In this document: piece after piece, positions 1 through 7,544 of the stretch
Numbering within the stretch: the first letter of the stretch is position 1
Layout: every line of letters begins with the position of its first letter
Assembly: GCA_031277615.1 (NCBI GenBank)
Contig: JAITMC010000009.1
Coordinates: forward strand, 95,473 to 159,472
Direction of reading: 5' to 3'
Length of the DNA stretch: 64,000 nt
Origin: Chryseobacterium sp.
Lineage (GTDB): Bacteria > Bacteroidota > Bacteroidia > Flavobacteriales > Weeksellaceae
Program-made: the position numbers and the translations under genes
The notes under the pieces: generated by a model
Seen by the model: only the letters and a program-made list of their open reading frames with translations
What the model was told of the DNA's origin: nothing
The model's database searches: none

Positions 1-893
1 CTGATTTCCTCATTTTCAAATCTTTTCATGGCTTTAAGCCTGTAATTCTGGGATTTGTTGGAGTGGATCACATCAAACTGCTCCGGAAACAGCTCATCAA
101 TTTTAGTAAAGAGCAGGTCGGCATGTTTTTTATTATTGTTAAAGATCAGCACCTTCGACATCTCCTCATTGTTTTTCAGCAAATGTTCAAGAAGGTTAAT
201 CTTTGTATTGAAGTTTTCAACTTTATAAGCGGTCTGCTCAATTTTTTCAAGAGGCGTTCCTGATTTCGCCAGTGAAATTTCCACCGGACTGGCAAAATAT
301 TCATCCAGCATTTCATCCACCGCTTCAGTCATGGTTGCCGAGAAAAGAATATTCTGTCTCTTCTCTTTCATCATCTCGAAAATATGGGTTAGCTGCGGTC
401 TGAAACCAAGATTAAGCATTTCATCAAATTCATCAATGATCAGCTTCTGCACCTCCTTCAGGGAAATGGCATTGTCTATGGAGAGATCCATCACCCTTCC
501 CGGTGTTCCTACGAGAATATCACATCCTCCGTCAAAAAGAAGCTTCTGGGTATTGATATTCTTTCCACCATATATTCCGATCACTCTTGCCGTTGTGTTT
601 TCTGTCAGCTTCTCAACAATTTCCGTCACCTGCACCACCAGTTCCCGGGTAGGAACCAGCACCAGCACAGTAGGATTTCCGGTTTTATTGTATTTCCAGG
701 TTTTAAGGACAGGTAAAAGATAAGCCAGTGTTTTTCCGGTTCCGGTCTGTGCAATTCCCATTACGTCTCTTCCGGAAAGGATAGGTTTCAAACTCTTCTC
801 CTGAATGGGAGTAGGTTCAAATAATTCCAGATCCGCCAAAACATCAAGAATTTTAACCGGCAGGTCAAAATCTGCAAAAGTGAGTTTTTCCAT
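1..893 (-). CDS. DEAD-box RNA helicase (3' end outside window)
   Basis: ATP-dependent RNA helicase of superfamily 2, expected to remodel RNA in the cytoplasm (ribosome assembly or mRNA turnover). About 297 codons are present and the C-terminal part runs off the left edge. Reading from the ATG at 893 I see the Q motif region (PTPIQEKS), motif I AQTGTGKT, motif Ia PTREL, TPGR, motif II as DEFD instead of the canonical DEAD, and motif III SAT, followed by the start of the second RecA domain. The protein begins directly with the helicase core, with no N-terminal extension. A perfect -7 box ends only 4 nt before the ATG, so the mRNA may be leaderless. The exact subfamily cannot be set without the C-terminus. 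Confidence 0.93.
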   Translation of the reverse strand, partial: MEKLTFADFDLPVKILDVLADLELFEPTPIQEKSLKPILSGRDVMGIAQTGTGKTLAYLLPVLKTWKYNKTGNPTVLVLVPTRELVVQVTEIVEKLTENTTARVIGIYGGKNINTQKLLFDGGCDILVGTPGRVMDLSIDNAISLKEVQKLIIDEFDEMLNLGFRPQLTHIFEMMKEKRQNILFSATMTEAVDEMLDEYFASPVEISLAKSGTPLEKIEQTAYKVENFNTKINLLEHLLKNNEEMSKVLIFNNNKKHADLLFTKIDELFPEQFDVIHSNKSQNYRLKAMKRFENEEI

Positions 894-897
894 GGTG

Positions 898-905
898 CAA
901 AGATA
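898..905 (-). promoter_or_regulatory. -7 promoter box (TATCTTTG) of the helicase gene
   Basis: On the minus strand TATCTTTG matches the Bacteroidota -7 consensus TAnnTTTG exactly. Its last base is 4 nt from the ATG at 893, which implies a leaderless or near-leaderless transcript. No clear -33 TTG is seen at the usual distance. Confidence 0.55.
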
Positions 906-1009
906 GGCATTTAATTAGAAGTAGAAATCGGGGTCTGCAAGTTCACCGAAAGCTGAACATGTTATCCTGTCAAAGCCATCAGCCATTAGCAAAATGCCAA
1001 CAGCTAATC

Positions 1010-1522
1010 CTACAGTTTCACGCTTTTACTGCTTATTTTAATATCATCATCTTCAAATTTGCTTGAGGTAATGATTACATATCCTTTTTTCTTCGGGTCT
1101 TTTGTGATGGGGAATTTTTCCTCTTCCCATTGGGAGCAGTGGGTGGAAATAGGCGGAACCAGATGCTTCCAGCCTGTTTTATTCAACGTGTATACATAAA
1201 ATGCATGCCAGCAGCTTGTACACCAGCTGGGATAAAATCCCAAATCGTCTTTTCCATCGTTATTAAGGTCGCCCAAATTGTATAAAGCCCCGCCGTTGGC
1301 CGTTGCAATCACAAATGGCTTCATATTTTTATCACTGAAATAAACGGTGGTTTCACATTTTCCTTCACATTCTTCTCCACAATCGCTTACTTTCACATAA
1401 GCATATTCTTTAGTTCCGTTTCCGTCAAAATCGCCATAAAGCTTTCCGTCTGCGCCCTGGGCTTCCTGAGCAGTAAGCCATGAACCGCAAAATGCCATGG
1501 CAGTGATCATCAATGTTTTCAT
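1010..1522 (-). CDS. Small secreted protein with Asp/Asn-Gly repeats, unknown function
   Basis: 170 residues. An N-terminal signal peptide (cleavage expected after WLTAQ, near residue 19) sends it to the periplasm or beyond. Two short motifs, DFDGNGTKEY and DLNNDGKDDLG, resemble the calcium-binding loops of FG-GAP/VCBS or dockerin-like repeats. There are eight cysteines, including a CGEECEGKC cluster and CTSC, suggesting disulfides. I do not recognise a family with a known function. It starts 17 bases downstream of the stop of the AarF-like kinase gene on the same strand, so the two are probably co-transcribed; whether they work together is unknown. Confidence 0.8.
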   Translation of the reverse strand: MKTLMITAMAFCGSWLTAQEAQGADGKLYGDFDGNGTKEYAYVKVSDCGEECEGKCETTVYFSDKNMKPFVIATANGGALYNLGDLNNDGKDDLGFYPSWCTSCWHAFYVYTLNKTGWKHLVPPISTHCSQWEEEKFPITKDPKKKGYVIITSSKFEDDDIKISSKSVKL

Positions 1523-1539
1523 ATTGTAATAGTTATGGG

Positions 1540-3189
1540 TTATTTTCTTGCTACTCTCAACAGTAATATAATGACCAACAGTACTGAAAAAACAAATCCC
1601 AATACCGCAACCACAGACAGCTCCCCTATTCTCGGTCCTTTCTCGGAAACAAAAACAATGGCTGTTGCAATCATATTGGCCCCCAGAATCATGGCCAGGA
1701 TCAGGTTGACCACACTTGATTTGATCAGCTGGTTGGTCTTCTCGATATTTTTGATCTCGCTGGAAACCGTAAATTTATTTTCATCCAGCTTCTGAAGGAC
1801 AGAACGGAGTTCCTTCGGAATTTCATCTACATTATCGGTGAAGTTCATCATCCGGTCCATTCCGGTTTTCAAAAGGTTTTTAGGACTGATTTTCCGGGCG
1901 AATATTTTTATACTGTACGGGTGAAGGCTTTTCACAATATCCAGATCCGGATTAATGTTTCTTCCCACTCCTTCTATCAGGCTGATTCCTTTAAACAAAA
2001 GATAGAAATAATCCGGCATATACAACCGGTTGTGGGTAAGAATATCCTTCATTTTGTTGATGACCACCTGTACATTAATATCCTGTAGTGATGAACTGTG
2101 CACAAAATTGAGGATATCCTCTACATCGTTTTCAAATCTTTTTTCATCGGGAATTTCGTAGCTCACGGACATTTTTTTGAGATAACGCACTATTTTATGC
2201 GGATTTTTAGCCACAAAGCTTACGATCAGGTTTTCGAGAATCTCTTTATCGTTGGGCTGAATTTTTCCAACGGCGCCAAAATCGATGAAGACTACTTTCC
2301 CGTCTTTTTTTACCAGGATATTTCCTGCGTGGGGATCGGCATGGAAAAAGCCATAGTCCAGAATCTGGGAAACAAACAGCCTCAATCCGGTTTCAGAAAC
2401 TTTTACAGGATCGATATTATTGGCTAAAAGAACGGATTTGTCGGTTACCTTTATCCCATCGATGAACTCCATGCAGAGCACATTGTTGTTGGAAAACTCT
2501 TCGTACACTTTCGGAACGTAGGTTTCTCTGTTGTTTTTAAAATTCAGACGGAACTGCTGGATATTGTTTTTTTCATTGATCAGGGAAACTTCCTCCAGCA
2601 GGGATCTTTCAAAGGTGGAAATCGCCTGTTTCAGGTTGAGCTTATCCCCTATTTCCGAATAGGCGGATATCAGTTTTTCAAGGTCTTTGATTAACAGAAG
2701 GTCATCTTCTATCACATCCTGTACATCGGGTTTTCTGAGTTTCAGAATAACCGGTGAACCATCCATAAGAACCGCTTTGTAGACTTGTGCAATAGATGCT
2801 GTAGCCAAAGGTGATTTCTGAATTTCGAGGAAATGGTCTTTAACGGCGATATTGAATTCGTTTTCCAGAATATCTTCAACATCCATATCTACTGTTTCCA
2901 CTTTATCCTGAAGCTTCTGCAGTTCCTGAATAAGTTCCGGCGGCAGCAGGTCTTCCCGGTTGCTGAAGGATTGTCCAAGCTTCACAAATGTAGGTCCCAG
3001 TTCTTCCAGTGCCAGTCTGATTCTTTCATAAACCGTTCCTTTTGAAACGATTTCATCGGGATCTGTGGGGACCTGTTCCTGTTTATTTGTCGTATTCATC
3101 CTTGCCAGCATATCTTTAAAACCATATTTACTCAATACGGAAATCAATCTGGCTGACCTTTTCAGTTTTCTTTGCTGCTTGTCAAACAT
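1540..3189 (-). CDS. AarF/UbiB (ABC1) family atypical kinase
   Basis: Member of the ABC1/UbiB atypical kinase family, whose members support ubiquinone or menaquinone-type lipid metabolism at the membrane. 549 residues. Visible signatures are the KxGQ-type motif KLGQSFSNREDLLP near residue 70, the alanine-rich loop (LATASIAQVY), the invariant lysine region (VILKLRKPDV), the HADPHAGNILV catalytic stretch near residue 285 and the metal-binding IDFGAVG. Two hydrophobic segments at the C-terminus (about residues 500-545) should anchor it in the inner membrane, as in the family. The organism would use menaquinone, so a role in quinone synthesis is inference from the family. The ATG at 3189 gives a normal-length N-terminus. 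Confidence 0.92.
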   Translation of the reverse strand: MFDKQQRKLKRSARLISVLSKYGFKDMLARMNTTNKQEQVPTDPDEIVSKGTVYERIRLALEELGPTFVKLGQSFSNREDLLPPELIQELQKLQDKVETVDMDVEDILENEFNIAVKDHFLEIQKSPLATASIAQVYKAVLMDGSPVILKLRKPDVQDVIEDDLLLIKDLEKLISAYSEIGDKLNLKQAISTFERSLLEEVSLINEKNNIQQFRLNFKNNRETYVPKVYEEFSNNNVLCMEFIDGIKVTDKSVLLANNIDPVKVSETGLRLFVSQILDYGFFHADPHAGNILVKKDGKVVFIDFGAVGKIQPNDKEILENLIVSFVAKNPHKIVRYLKKMSVSYEIPDEKRFENDVEDILNFVHSSSLQDINVQVVINKMKDILTHNRLYMPDYFYLLFKGISLIEGVGRNINPDLDIVKSLHPYSIKIFARKISPKNLLKTGMDRMMNFTDNVDEIPKELRSVLQKLDENKFTVSSEIKNIEKTNQLIKSSVVNLILAMILGANMIATAIVFVSEKGPRIGELSVVAVLGFVFSVLLVIILLLRVARK

Positions 3190-3383
3190 AATATTGCAAT
3201 CGTAGGTGCAATTTACACCAAAAACCGTTCCTATTTTGCATTAAATATGAGAATAGAAAACGATTCTTTTTCTCTGTGAAAAAAACTGGTCATCTTTTCA
3301 GAATCATAGATTTTCACATATCCGGAATTTTAACATTAATCATAACATTTCGTTAAAATTTACAGAATAGAATGCATTCATAA
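3190..3383. other. Divergent intergenic region upstream of the micropeptide
   Basis: AT-rich spacer between the leftward kinase gene and the rightward micropeptide gene. It holds no open frame with coding character and no repeat that I could identify. The regulatory elements at its right edge are listed separately. Confidence 0.6.
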
Positions 3384-3398
3384 TGATAAAAATTATCA
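3384..3398. promoter_or_regulatory. Fur-like 7-1-7 palindrome before the micropeptide gene
   Basis: TGATAAA-A-ATTATCA differs at one position from the classical Fur 7-1-7 consensus TGATAATNATTATCA. It lies inside a perfect 8-nt inverted repeat, AATGATAA/TTATCATT with a 3-nt spacer, at 3382-3400. The site ends 18 bases before the proposed -7 box and would cover the -33 region, the expected place for a repressor. Whether Fur of this organism uses the classical consensus is not known from the sequence, and another metal regulator is possible. Confidence 0.5.
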
Positions 3399-3415
3399 TT
3401 TCTAATAATATTTAA

Positions 3416-3423
3416 TATATTTA
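3416..3423 (+). promoter_or_regulatory. Candidate -7 box (TATATTTA) of the micropeptide gene
   Basis: TATATTTA matches TAnnTTTG in all but the last base. It would place transcription start near 3429 and give a leader of about 25 nt before the ATG at 3454. The -33 area overlaps the Fur-like palindrome. Confidence 0.4.
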
Positions 3424-3453
3424 CAAGGTACAAATCATATAAAATATTACAAC

Positions 3454-3612
3454 ATGAAAAATTTACGTAACAGCAAACTTTCAAGAGAACAGCTAAAAAG
3501 TATTTCGGGAAGCGGTATTATCATTGGAAACTGTTCCAACAAATGCTGCCCTGATGACGGAAGACCAAGATGTCCGGGAATGATTTGCCCGGCTGTAATA
3601 TGTCCCAAATAA
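3454..3612 (+). CDS. Cysteine-rich bacteriocin-like micropeptide
   Basis: 52 residues, too short for most ORF filters. The N-terminus MKNLRNSKLSREQLKSISGS has the shape of the double-glycine type leader shared by 'bacteriocin-like' proteins of Chryseobacterium (basic start, LSREQLKSI, then small residues SGSG where cleavage would be expected). The putative mature part holds six cysteines at 27, 31, 32, 40, 45 and 50 in a proline/glycine-rich 30-residue core, suggesting disulfides or metal binding. It has its own upstream control region and a strong terminator, so it is a single-gene unit. No peptidase-containing ABC transporter, maturation enzyme or immunity gene is visible in this window. 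Antibacterial activity is not established; signalling or metal binding are alternatives. Confidence 0.8.
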   Translation: MKNLRNSKLSREQLKSISGSGIIIGNCSNKCCPDDGRPRCPGMICPAVICPK

Positions 3613-3636
3613 GATCTACTGAATTTTAATATTTAC

Positions 3637-3670
3637 ATAGAGCAGAAACCATCTGCTCTATTTTCTTTTT
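3637..3670 (+). terminator. Intrinsic terminator of the micropeptide gene
   Basis: Perfect 10-bp stem ATAGAGCAGA (3637-3646) with TCTGCTCTAT (3652-3661), 5-nt loop, followed by TTTCTTTTT. It starts 24 bases after the stop codon. Confidence 0.9.
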
Positions 3671-3749
3671 ATAATAAAGCACCCTGACTTCCTCCGTAAC
3701 TGTTATAAATTGTGTATATTCGGTGGCGAAATGATACGGATGACCGCTT

Positions 3750-4562
3750 ATGAAAGAAAGATTTGAAACATTCCAGCCGAAGAACCTAATGATCAGGAAA
3801 TATGTGGATTATTATTATCTGGATATAAAACCCGACAACAGTATTCATACGTATGAATGCTTTCCTCATTTCAACAATACGATTTCGCTTTATAAATCCC
3901 ATATTGAAACTGAAAACGGCGAGGTGATTTTCGATGAGAATGCCAATGTTCTTCAGATTTTCACACCCATCCGGGAGAAGGTGCTCCATGTTGTGCAATC
4001 GGGGGAAGTATACCGGCTTGTGATTGTGTTTCATCCTTTGGGAATTCAGCAGTTTTACAGAGATCTGAGTTTTACGGATCTTATCACCGATGCAGAGTTT
4101 TTCAGCACCGACGAACTGGGCTGTATTTTTTCAACTCCGGATCCGGAGGTTCTTACTGATATGATGGATTCTTTTCTGGAAAAACGATTTATCTTTTTTG
4201 AAAATTCTATTCTGGAAAAATCCATTCAGTATATATTCAATTACTGTGAAGACTTTACCGTTACAGCGCTTTCAACCGAACTGGGCATCAGCAGGCAGCA
4301 TCTTAACAGGAACTTCCGGTCTCATTTGGGGGTATCTGTTAAAAAGTTTCATGAAATTGTTCTTTTCAGAAAAACGGTGAATCAAAAGCTTTTTGAAAAT
4401 CCGGACAGGAGCTTTACGGAGCTGGCTTATGAGTTCAATTTCAATGATCAGTCCCATTTTAACAAAGCCTATAAAAATTTAACGGAAAACTCCCCTAAAA
4501 GTTTTTTTGATCAGGGTACGGTCCTGGGAGCGCAGGATACCTTCTGGCATTTGCTTTCATAG
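3750..4562 (+). CDS. AraC family transcriptional regulator
   Basis: 270-residue cytoplasmic DNA-binding regulator. The N-terminal about 155 residues resemble the DUF6597-type sensory domain common in Bacteroidota AraC proteins. The C-terminal about 100 residues hold the two helix-turn-helix units: LSTELGISRQHLNRNFRSHL (first) and FTELAYEFNFNDQSHFNKAY (second, with the family signature ending in SPKSFF). The ATG at 3750 precedes a well-formed MKERFETFQP start. The next gene on the same strand, an esterase, has its own promoter, so it is a plausible but unproven target. Confidence 0.9.
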   Translation: MKERFETFQPKNLMIRKYVDYYYLDIKPDNSIHTYECFPHFNNTISLYKSHIETENGEVIFDENANVLQIFTPIREKVLHVVQSGEVYRLVIVFHPLGIQQFYRDLSFTDLITDAEFFSTDELGCIFSTPDPEVLTDMMDSFLEKRFIFFENSILEKSIQYIFNYCEDFTVTALSTELGISRQHLNRNFRSHLGVSVKKFHEIVLFRKTVNQKLFENPDRSFTELAYEFNFNDQSHFNKAYKNLTENSPKSFFDQGTVLGAQDTFWHLLS

Positions 4563-4606
4563 CTTCTGATGTTCCATTTTTACAATTATTCAAAGGACTT
4601 TATCTG

Positions 4607-4614
4607 TAGTTTTG
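4607..4614 (+). promoter_or_regulatory. -7 promoter box (TAGTTTTG) of the TPR-esterase gene
   Basis: Perfect TAnnTTTG match. Expected transcription start near 4620 lies downstream of the first possible ATG (4569), which decides the start codon in favour of the ATG at 4635. Confidence 0.6.
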
Positions 4615-4634
4615 TACCCAAGATTTTAGATCAC

Positions 4635-6311
4635 ATGAAATATTTTTGGGTATTGAGTTTTATGGTAGCGGGGGTTCTTGTCCATGCACAGCAGAAATAT
4701 TCTGCCATGGCGCAAAAGGCTGCGGACCTTATGGAAAATACGAAAGACGGGGCAGATTATAAGGAGGCACTGAGTATTTACGAACAGGCCTTTACATTAT
4801 ATCCCGACAGCATCAGTGGGCCGGATCTGTATAATGTTTCTGTTATGGCTTCGGAGCTGAAGGATTACGATAAGGCTTTTAAGTACCTTACCTCGCTGGT
4901 TAAGATCAAAGCGACTGAAGACCATCATCCGGGATGGGGTTATATTGAGGATGAATCTTCAGAAAGTGATTACAAGAATCTGCTTTCTGACCCAAGATGG
5001 AAAGCTCTGAAACAAAGCACAGTACAGGATAAAAAAGAATTCTATCAGGTCTTACAAAAAAACCGGGAGGAATTTTTCCGGACCAGGGATGTTTCCTTCA
5101 ACGGCAAGGAAAATCTGAAAACATTATATACGCAGATAAAAAACAACCAGCCTTTTTTGCCTAAAGCGATGCGGAATTATTCTGTTTCTTTTACCATAAA
5201 TGATTCTGCCACAACTTCGTATCTTGTTCATCTGCCGAAAGATTATCAGCCTCAAAAAAAATATCCGCTGCTTTTTTTCCTTCATGGTGCAGTACGATAC
5301 AGCACTTTGGCTGATTACCTGATTCCTCAGGAAAATCTGGGAACCTGGAACAGGTTTTACACGAAATATGCAGATCTGAATGAGGTGATCCTGGTTTTTC
5401 CCAGAGCCAGCAAGGCATATAACTGGATGACTTCAGACGACGGATTCTTCATGGTTCCGGACATCCTGAAGCAGATTAAAACAACCATTAATGTGGATGA
5501 CAACAGGGTTTTTATTTCCGGACATTCTAACGGGGCAACCGGGTCTTTTTCTTATCTGATGAAGCAGCCTTCGTCCTTTGCCGGTTTTTACGGCTTCAAT
5601 ACGTATCCTAAAGTTTTTACCGGCGGAACTTTTGTTGAAAATATAAAAAACCGCTCGTTCATTAATTTTTCTACAGATCAGGATTATTATTATCCTCCCA
5701 ATGCCAATGATGACATGACCGGACTGATGAAGGGCATCAAAGCGGATTATAAGGAATACCGGTACAATGGATTTCCGCACTGGTTTCCGATGTTTAAAGA
5801 GTCTGAATCCGGATGTGAGATTATTTTCAATGATCTGAAGAAGAGGAAAAGAAATCCTTTCCCGAAGGAAATTTCATGGGAATTTGATGATGAAAGATAT
5901 GGCAGTATCGACTGGCTGTCGGGTATGAAGCTGGATACCCTGCAATCCCGGGCAGCATGGCATCAAAATCTGAATTTTAAGATTACAAAATGGCTGAAAT
6001 ACAATGACAGTGACAGCCTTATTACTGAAAAGACAGACAAAAATGCATTTGATTTCCCGAGAAAATCAGGAAAAATAAAGGCTGCCTATGCAAAGAATAT
6101 TTTCAGAATTGAAACGTCCGATATCCGGTCTTTTTCCATTTCTATTTCCCCTGAAATGGTTGATCTTAAGAAAAAAGTCAAAGTTTTTGTTAATGGAAAG
6201 CTGTATTTTAATCAAAAGGTAAAATACGACCGGGATTTTATGCTTCAGAGTTTCGAGAACAACAGGGACCGTGAACAGATCTGGATCAACACGATTCATT
6301 TAAAAGTATAA
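4635..6311 (+). CDS. Secreted TPR-containing alpha/beta-hydrolase (esterase)
   Basis: 558 residues from the ATG at 4635. An upstream in-frame ATG (4569) is rejected because the signal peptide (MKYFWVLSFM...VHAQ) begins at 4635 and a -7 box lies between the two. After the signal peptide come TPR-like helices (about residues 25-105). A serine hydrolase domain follows, with FFLHGAVRYS as the oxyanion loop region, nucleophile elbow GHSNGA near residue 300, a probable acid in STDQDYYYP and a histidine in GFPHWFP. The remaining about 130 residues form a beta-rich tail. The layout resembles feruloyl-esterase/PHB-depolymerase-like enzymes, but the substrate is unknown. Secretion points to hydrolysis of an external or periplasmic ester or amide. 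It follows the AraC gene by 72 bases. Confidence 0.8.
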   Translation: MKYFWVLSFMVAGVLVHAQQKYSAMAQKAADLMENTKDGADYKEALSIYEQAFTLYPDSISGPDLYNVSVMASELKDYDKAFKYLTSLVKIKATEDHHPGWGYIEDESSESDYKNLLSDPRWKALKQSTVQDKKEFYQVLQKNREEFFRTRDVSFNGKENLKTLYTQIKNNQPFLPKAMRNYSVSFTINDSATTSYLVHLPKDYQPQKKYPLLFFLHGAVRYSTLADYLIPQENLGTWNRFYTKYADLNEVILVFPRASKAYNWMTSDDGFFMVPDILKQIKTTINVDDNRVFISGHSNGATGSFSYLMKQPSSFAGFYGFNTYPKVFTGGTFVENIKNRSFINFSTDQDYYYPPNANDDMTGLMKGIKADYKEYRYNGFPHWFPMFKESESGCEIIFNDLKKRKRNPFPKEISWEFDDERYGSIDWLSGMKLDTLQSRAAWHQNLNFKITKWLKYNDSDSLITEKTDKNAFDFPRKSGKIKAAYAKNIFRIETSDIRSFSISISPEMVDLKKKVKVFVNGKLYFNQKVKYDRDFMLQSFENNRDREQIWINTIHLKV

Positions 6312-6520
6312 AATGAGTCGAACGATATGCTTGCCTTATTAACAAAGCTTTAATTAAGTGTATTTAATATTGCTAAAATAAGCTGATCCGGTTTTTACCA
6401 TCAAAGATGATATTCCGGACATAATAAAATTACCTTCAGCAATCTATATAATTCTCAACATGGAGAGTTTCGAACAATAAAAAGAGGATTTTGGATAATA
6501 AAACGTAGATAGGTTCGCCA

Positions 6521-6528
6521 TAAATTTG
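6521..6528 (+). promoter_or_regulatory. -7 promoter box (TAAATTTG)
   Basis: Exact TAnnTTTG match 67 bases upstream of the gene starting at 6596; would give a leader of about 60 nt. No convincing -33 element at the right distance. Confidence 0.45.
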
Positions 6529-6595
6529 TGTCAGAAAATAACAAGGAGTTATAAGATTTTACATTCCCTTTTTATAGCCCTAAAAACACTTAATT

Positions 6596-7249
6596 ATGTT
6601 GCGAAAAATCATTTCAGCAGGTATTATTACCGCATTATCTTTTATGGCCGGCCCTCAGCTCAAAGCACAAATGGGTTCTACGACTTCTATTTCGGAAGAG
6701 ATGACCTCTAAGCTGGATTATTTAGATCTCACCGACAATCAAACCAATAAAGTTCTGTACATCAATAAGGTAGCGGCAGATTCTCTGGATGCACTGGATA
6801 AAAAGGTGGGCGATAACTCTAACATTCTGAACAACAAAGCGATTACCAGTGAGTTAATCGGCATTATGGTGCAGCGCGACAAGTCGTTACGGGCTATTCT
6901 TACTCCGGAGCAAATGAAGGCTTTCGAGAAAAACAGAGTGAAACAGCTGGCCAGCTTCAGAACTTTGGTCATGATTCCTCTACTTGATCTTACTGATCAG
7001 CAAATTCCCCAGATCTTTGCCATTAACCTTAAAGGAGTAGAGAGTATGCAGAAAGAGCTTGACAAACGTAATCAAAGCAAAAAAACAACCAGTGATCAGG
7101 AAGCCCGCCATATCATTACGAACGGTTTCAAAAGTACTGATAAAGATTTCGAAGCGATCCTGAGCCCATCACAGCAAAAGATTTATAAAGATAATGAGGA
7201 ATTACTGGTAGACGCAGTAAGACACGATAAAAAAGTAAAAAATCCTTAA
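6596..7249 (+). CDS. Secreted helical protein with internal duplication
   Basis: 217 residues with a signal peptide ending at QLKAQ (about residue 25), so periplasmic or surface-located. The mature part looks like two copies of one module: LDLTDNQTNKVLYINK and later LDLTDQQIPQIFAINL, each followed by a RAILTPEQMKAFEKN / EAILSPSQQKIYKDN stretch. The LTxxQ-like and P-E/S-Q motifs recall CpxP/Spy-type periplasmic helical proteins, which sense or chaperone misfolded envelope proteins, but that link is inference from motif style. A strong terminator follows. No partner gene identifies its role. Confidence 0.75.
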   Translation: MLRKIISAGIITALSFMAGPQLKAQMGSTTSISEEMTSKLDYLDLTDNQTNKVLYINKVAADSLDALDKKVGDNSNILNNKAITSELIGIMVQRDKSLRAILTPEQMKAFEKNRVKQLASFRTLVMIPLLDLTDQQIPQIFAINLKGVESMQKELDKRNQSKKTTSDQEARHIITNGFKSTDKDFEAILSPSQQKIYKDNEELLVDAVRHDKKVKNP

Positions 7250-7300
7250 TAAATAGATTTTTTTTCATAACCCCTTCCATTTCGTAGACTATGTCTCAAT

Positions 7301-7336
7301 AAACCACCTCTGCCCCGAGGTGGTTTTTTATTTTTT
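7301..7336 (+). terminator. Intrinsic terminator
   Basis: Perfect 10-bp stem AAACCACCTC/GAGGTGGTTT with a 6-nt loop TGCCCC, then a T-rich tail. It closes the 6596-7249 gene. Confidence 0.92.
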
Positions 7337-7380
7337 GATGTCTGATTGCTTATCGTAATGATGACCAGAAGATTTTTCAT

Positions 7381-7462
7381 AGACGCAAAGTTCTCACTTT
7401 TCTAGTGCTTATTTTAGAGGGCAAAGAAGAGAATCAACTCCGTTGATTCGACGAAGCGGAAG
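7381..7462. repeat. Dispersed palindromic repeat, copy 1
   Basis: Non-coding unit with an ACGCAAAG-like left part, a GCAAAGAAGAG segment and a perfect AATCAAC-TCC-GTTGATT palindrome at 7432-7448, followed by CGACGAAGCG. Two further copies lie at 45211-45289 and 63704-63781. Confidence 0.8.
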
Positions 7463-7544
7463 TTTCATTGCGTTTCTTCGACCATGAATTACCTTTCTCT
7501 GCACAGGAATTGTCAATTTTCTAAATATACGAGGTGATTATTTC

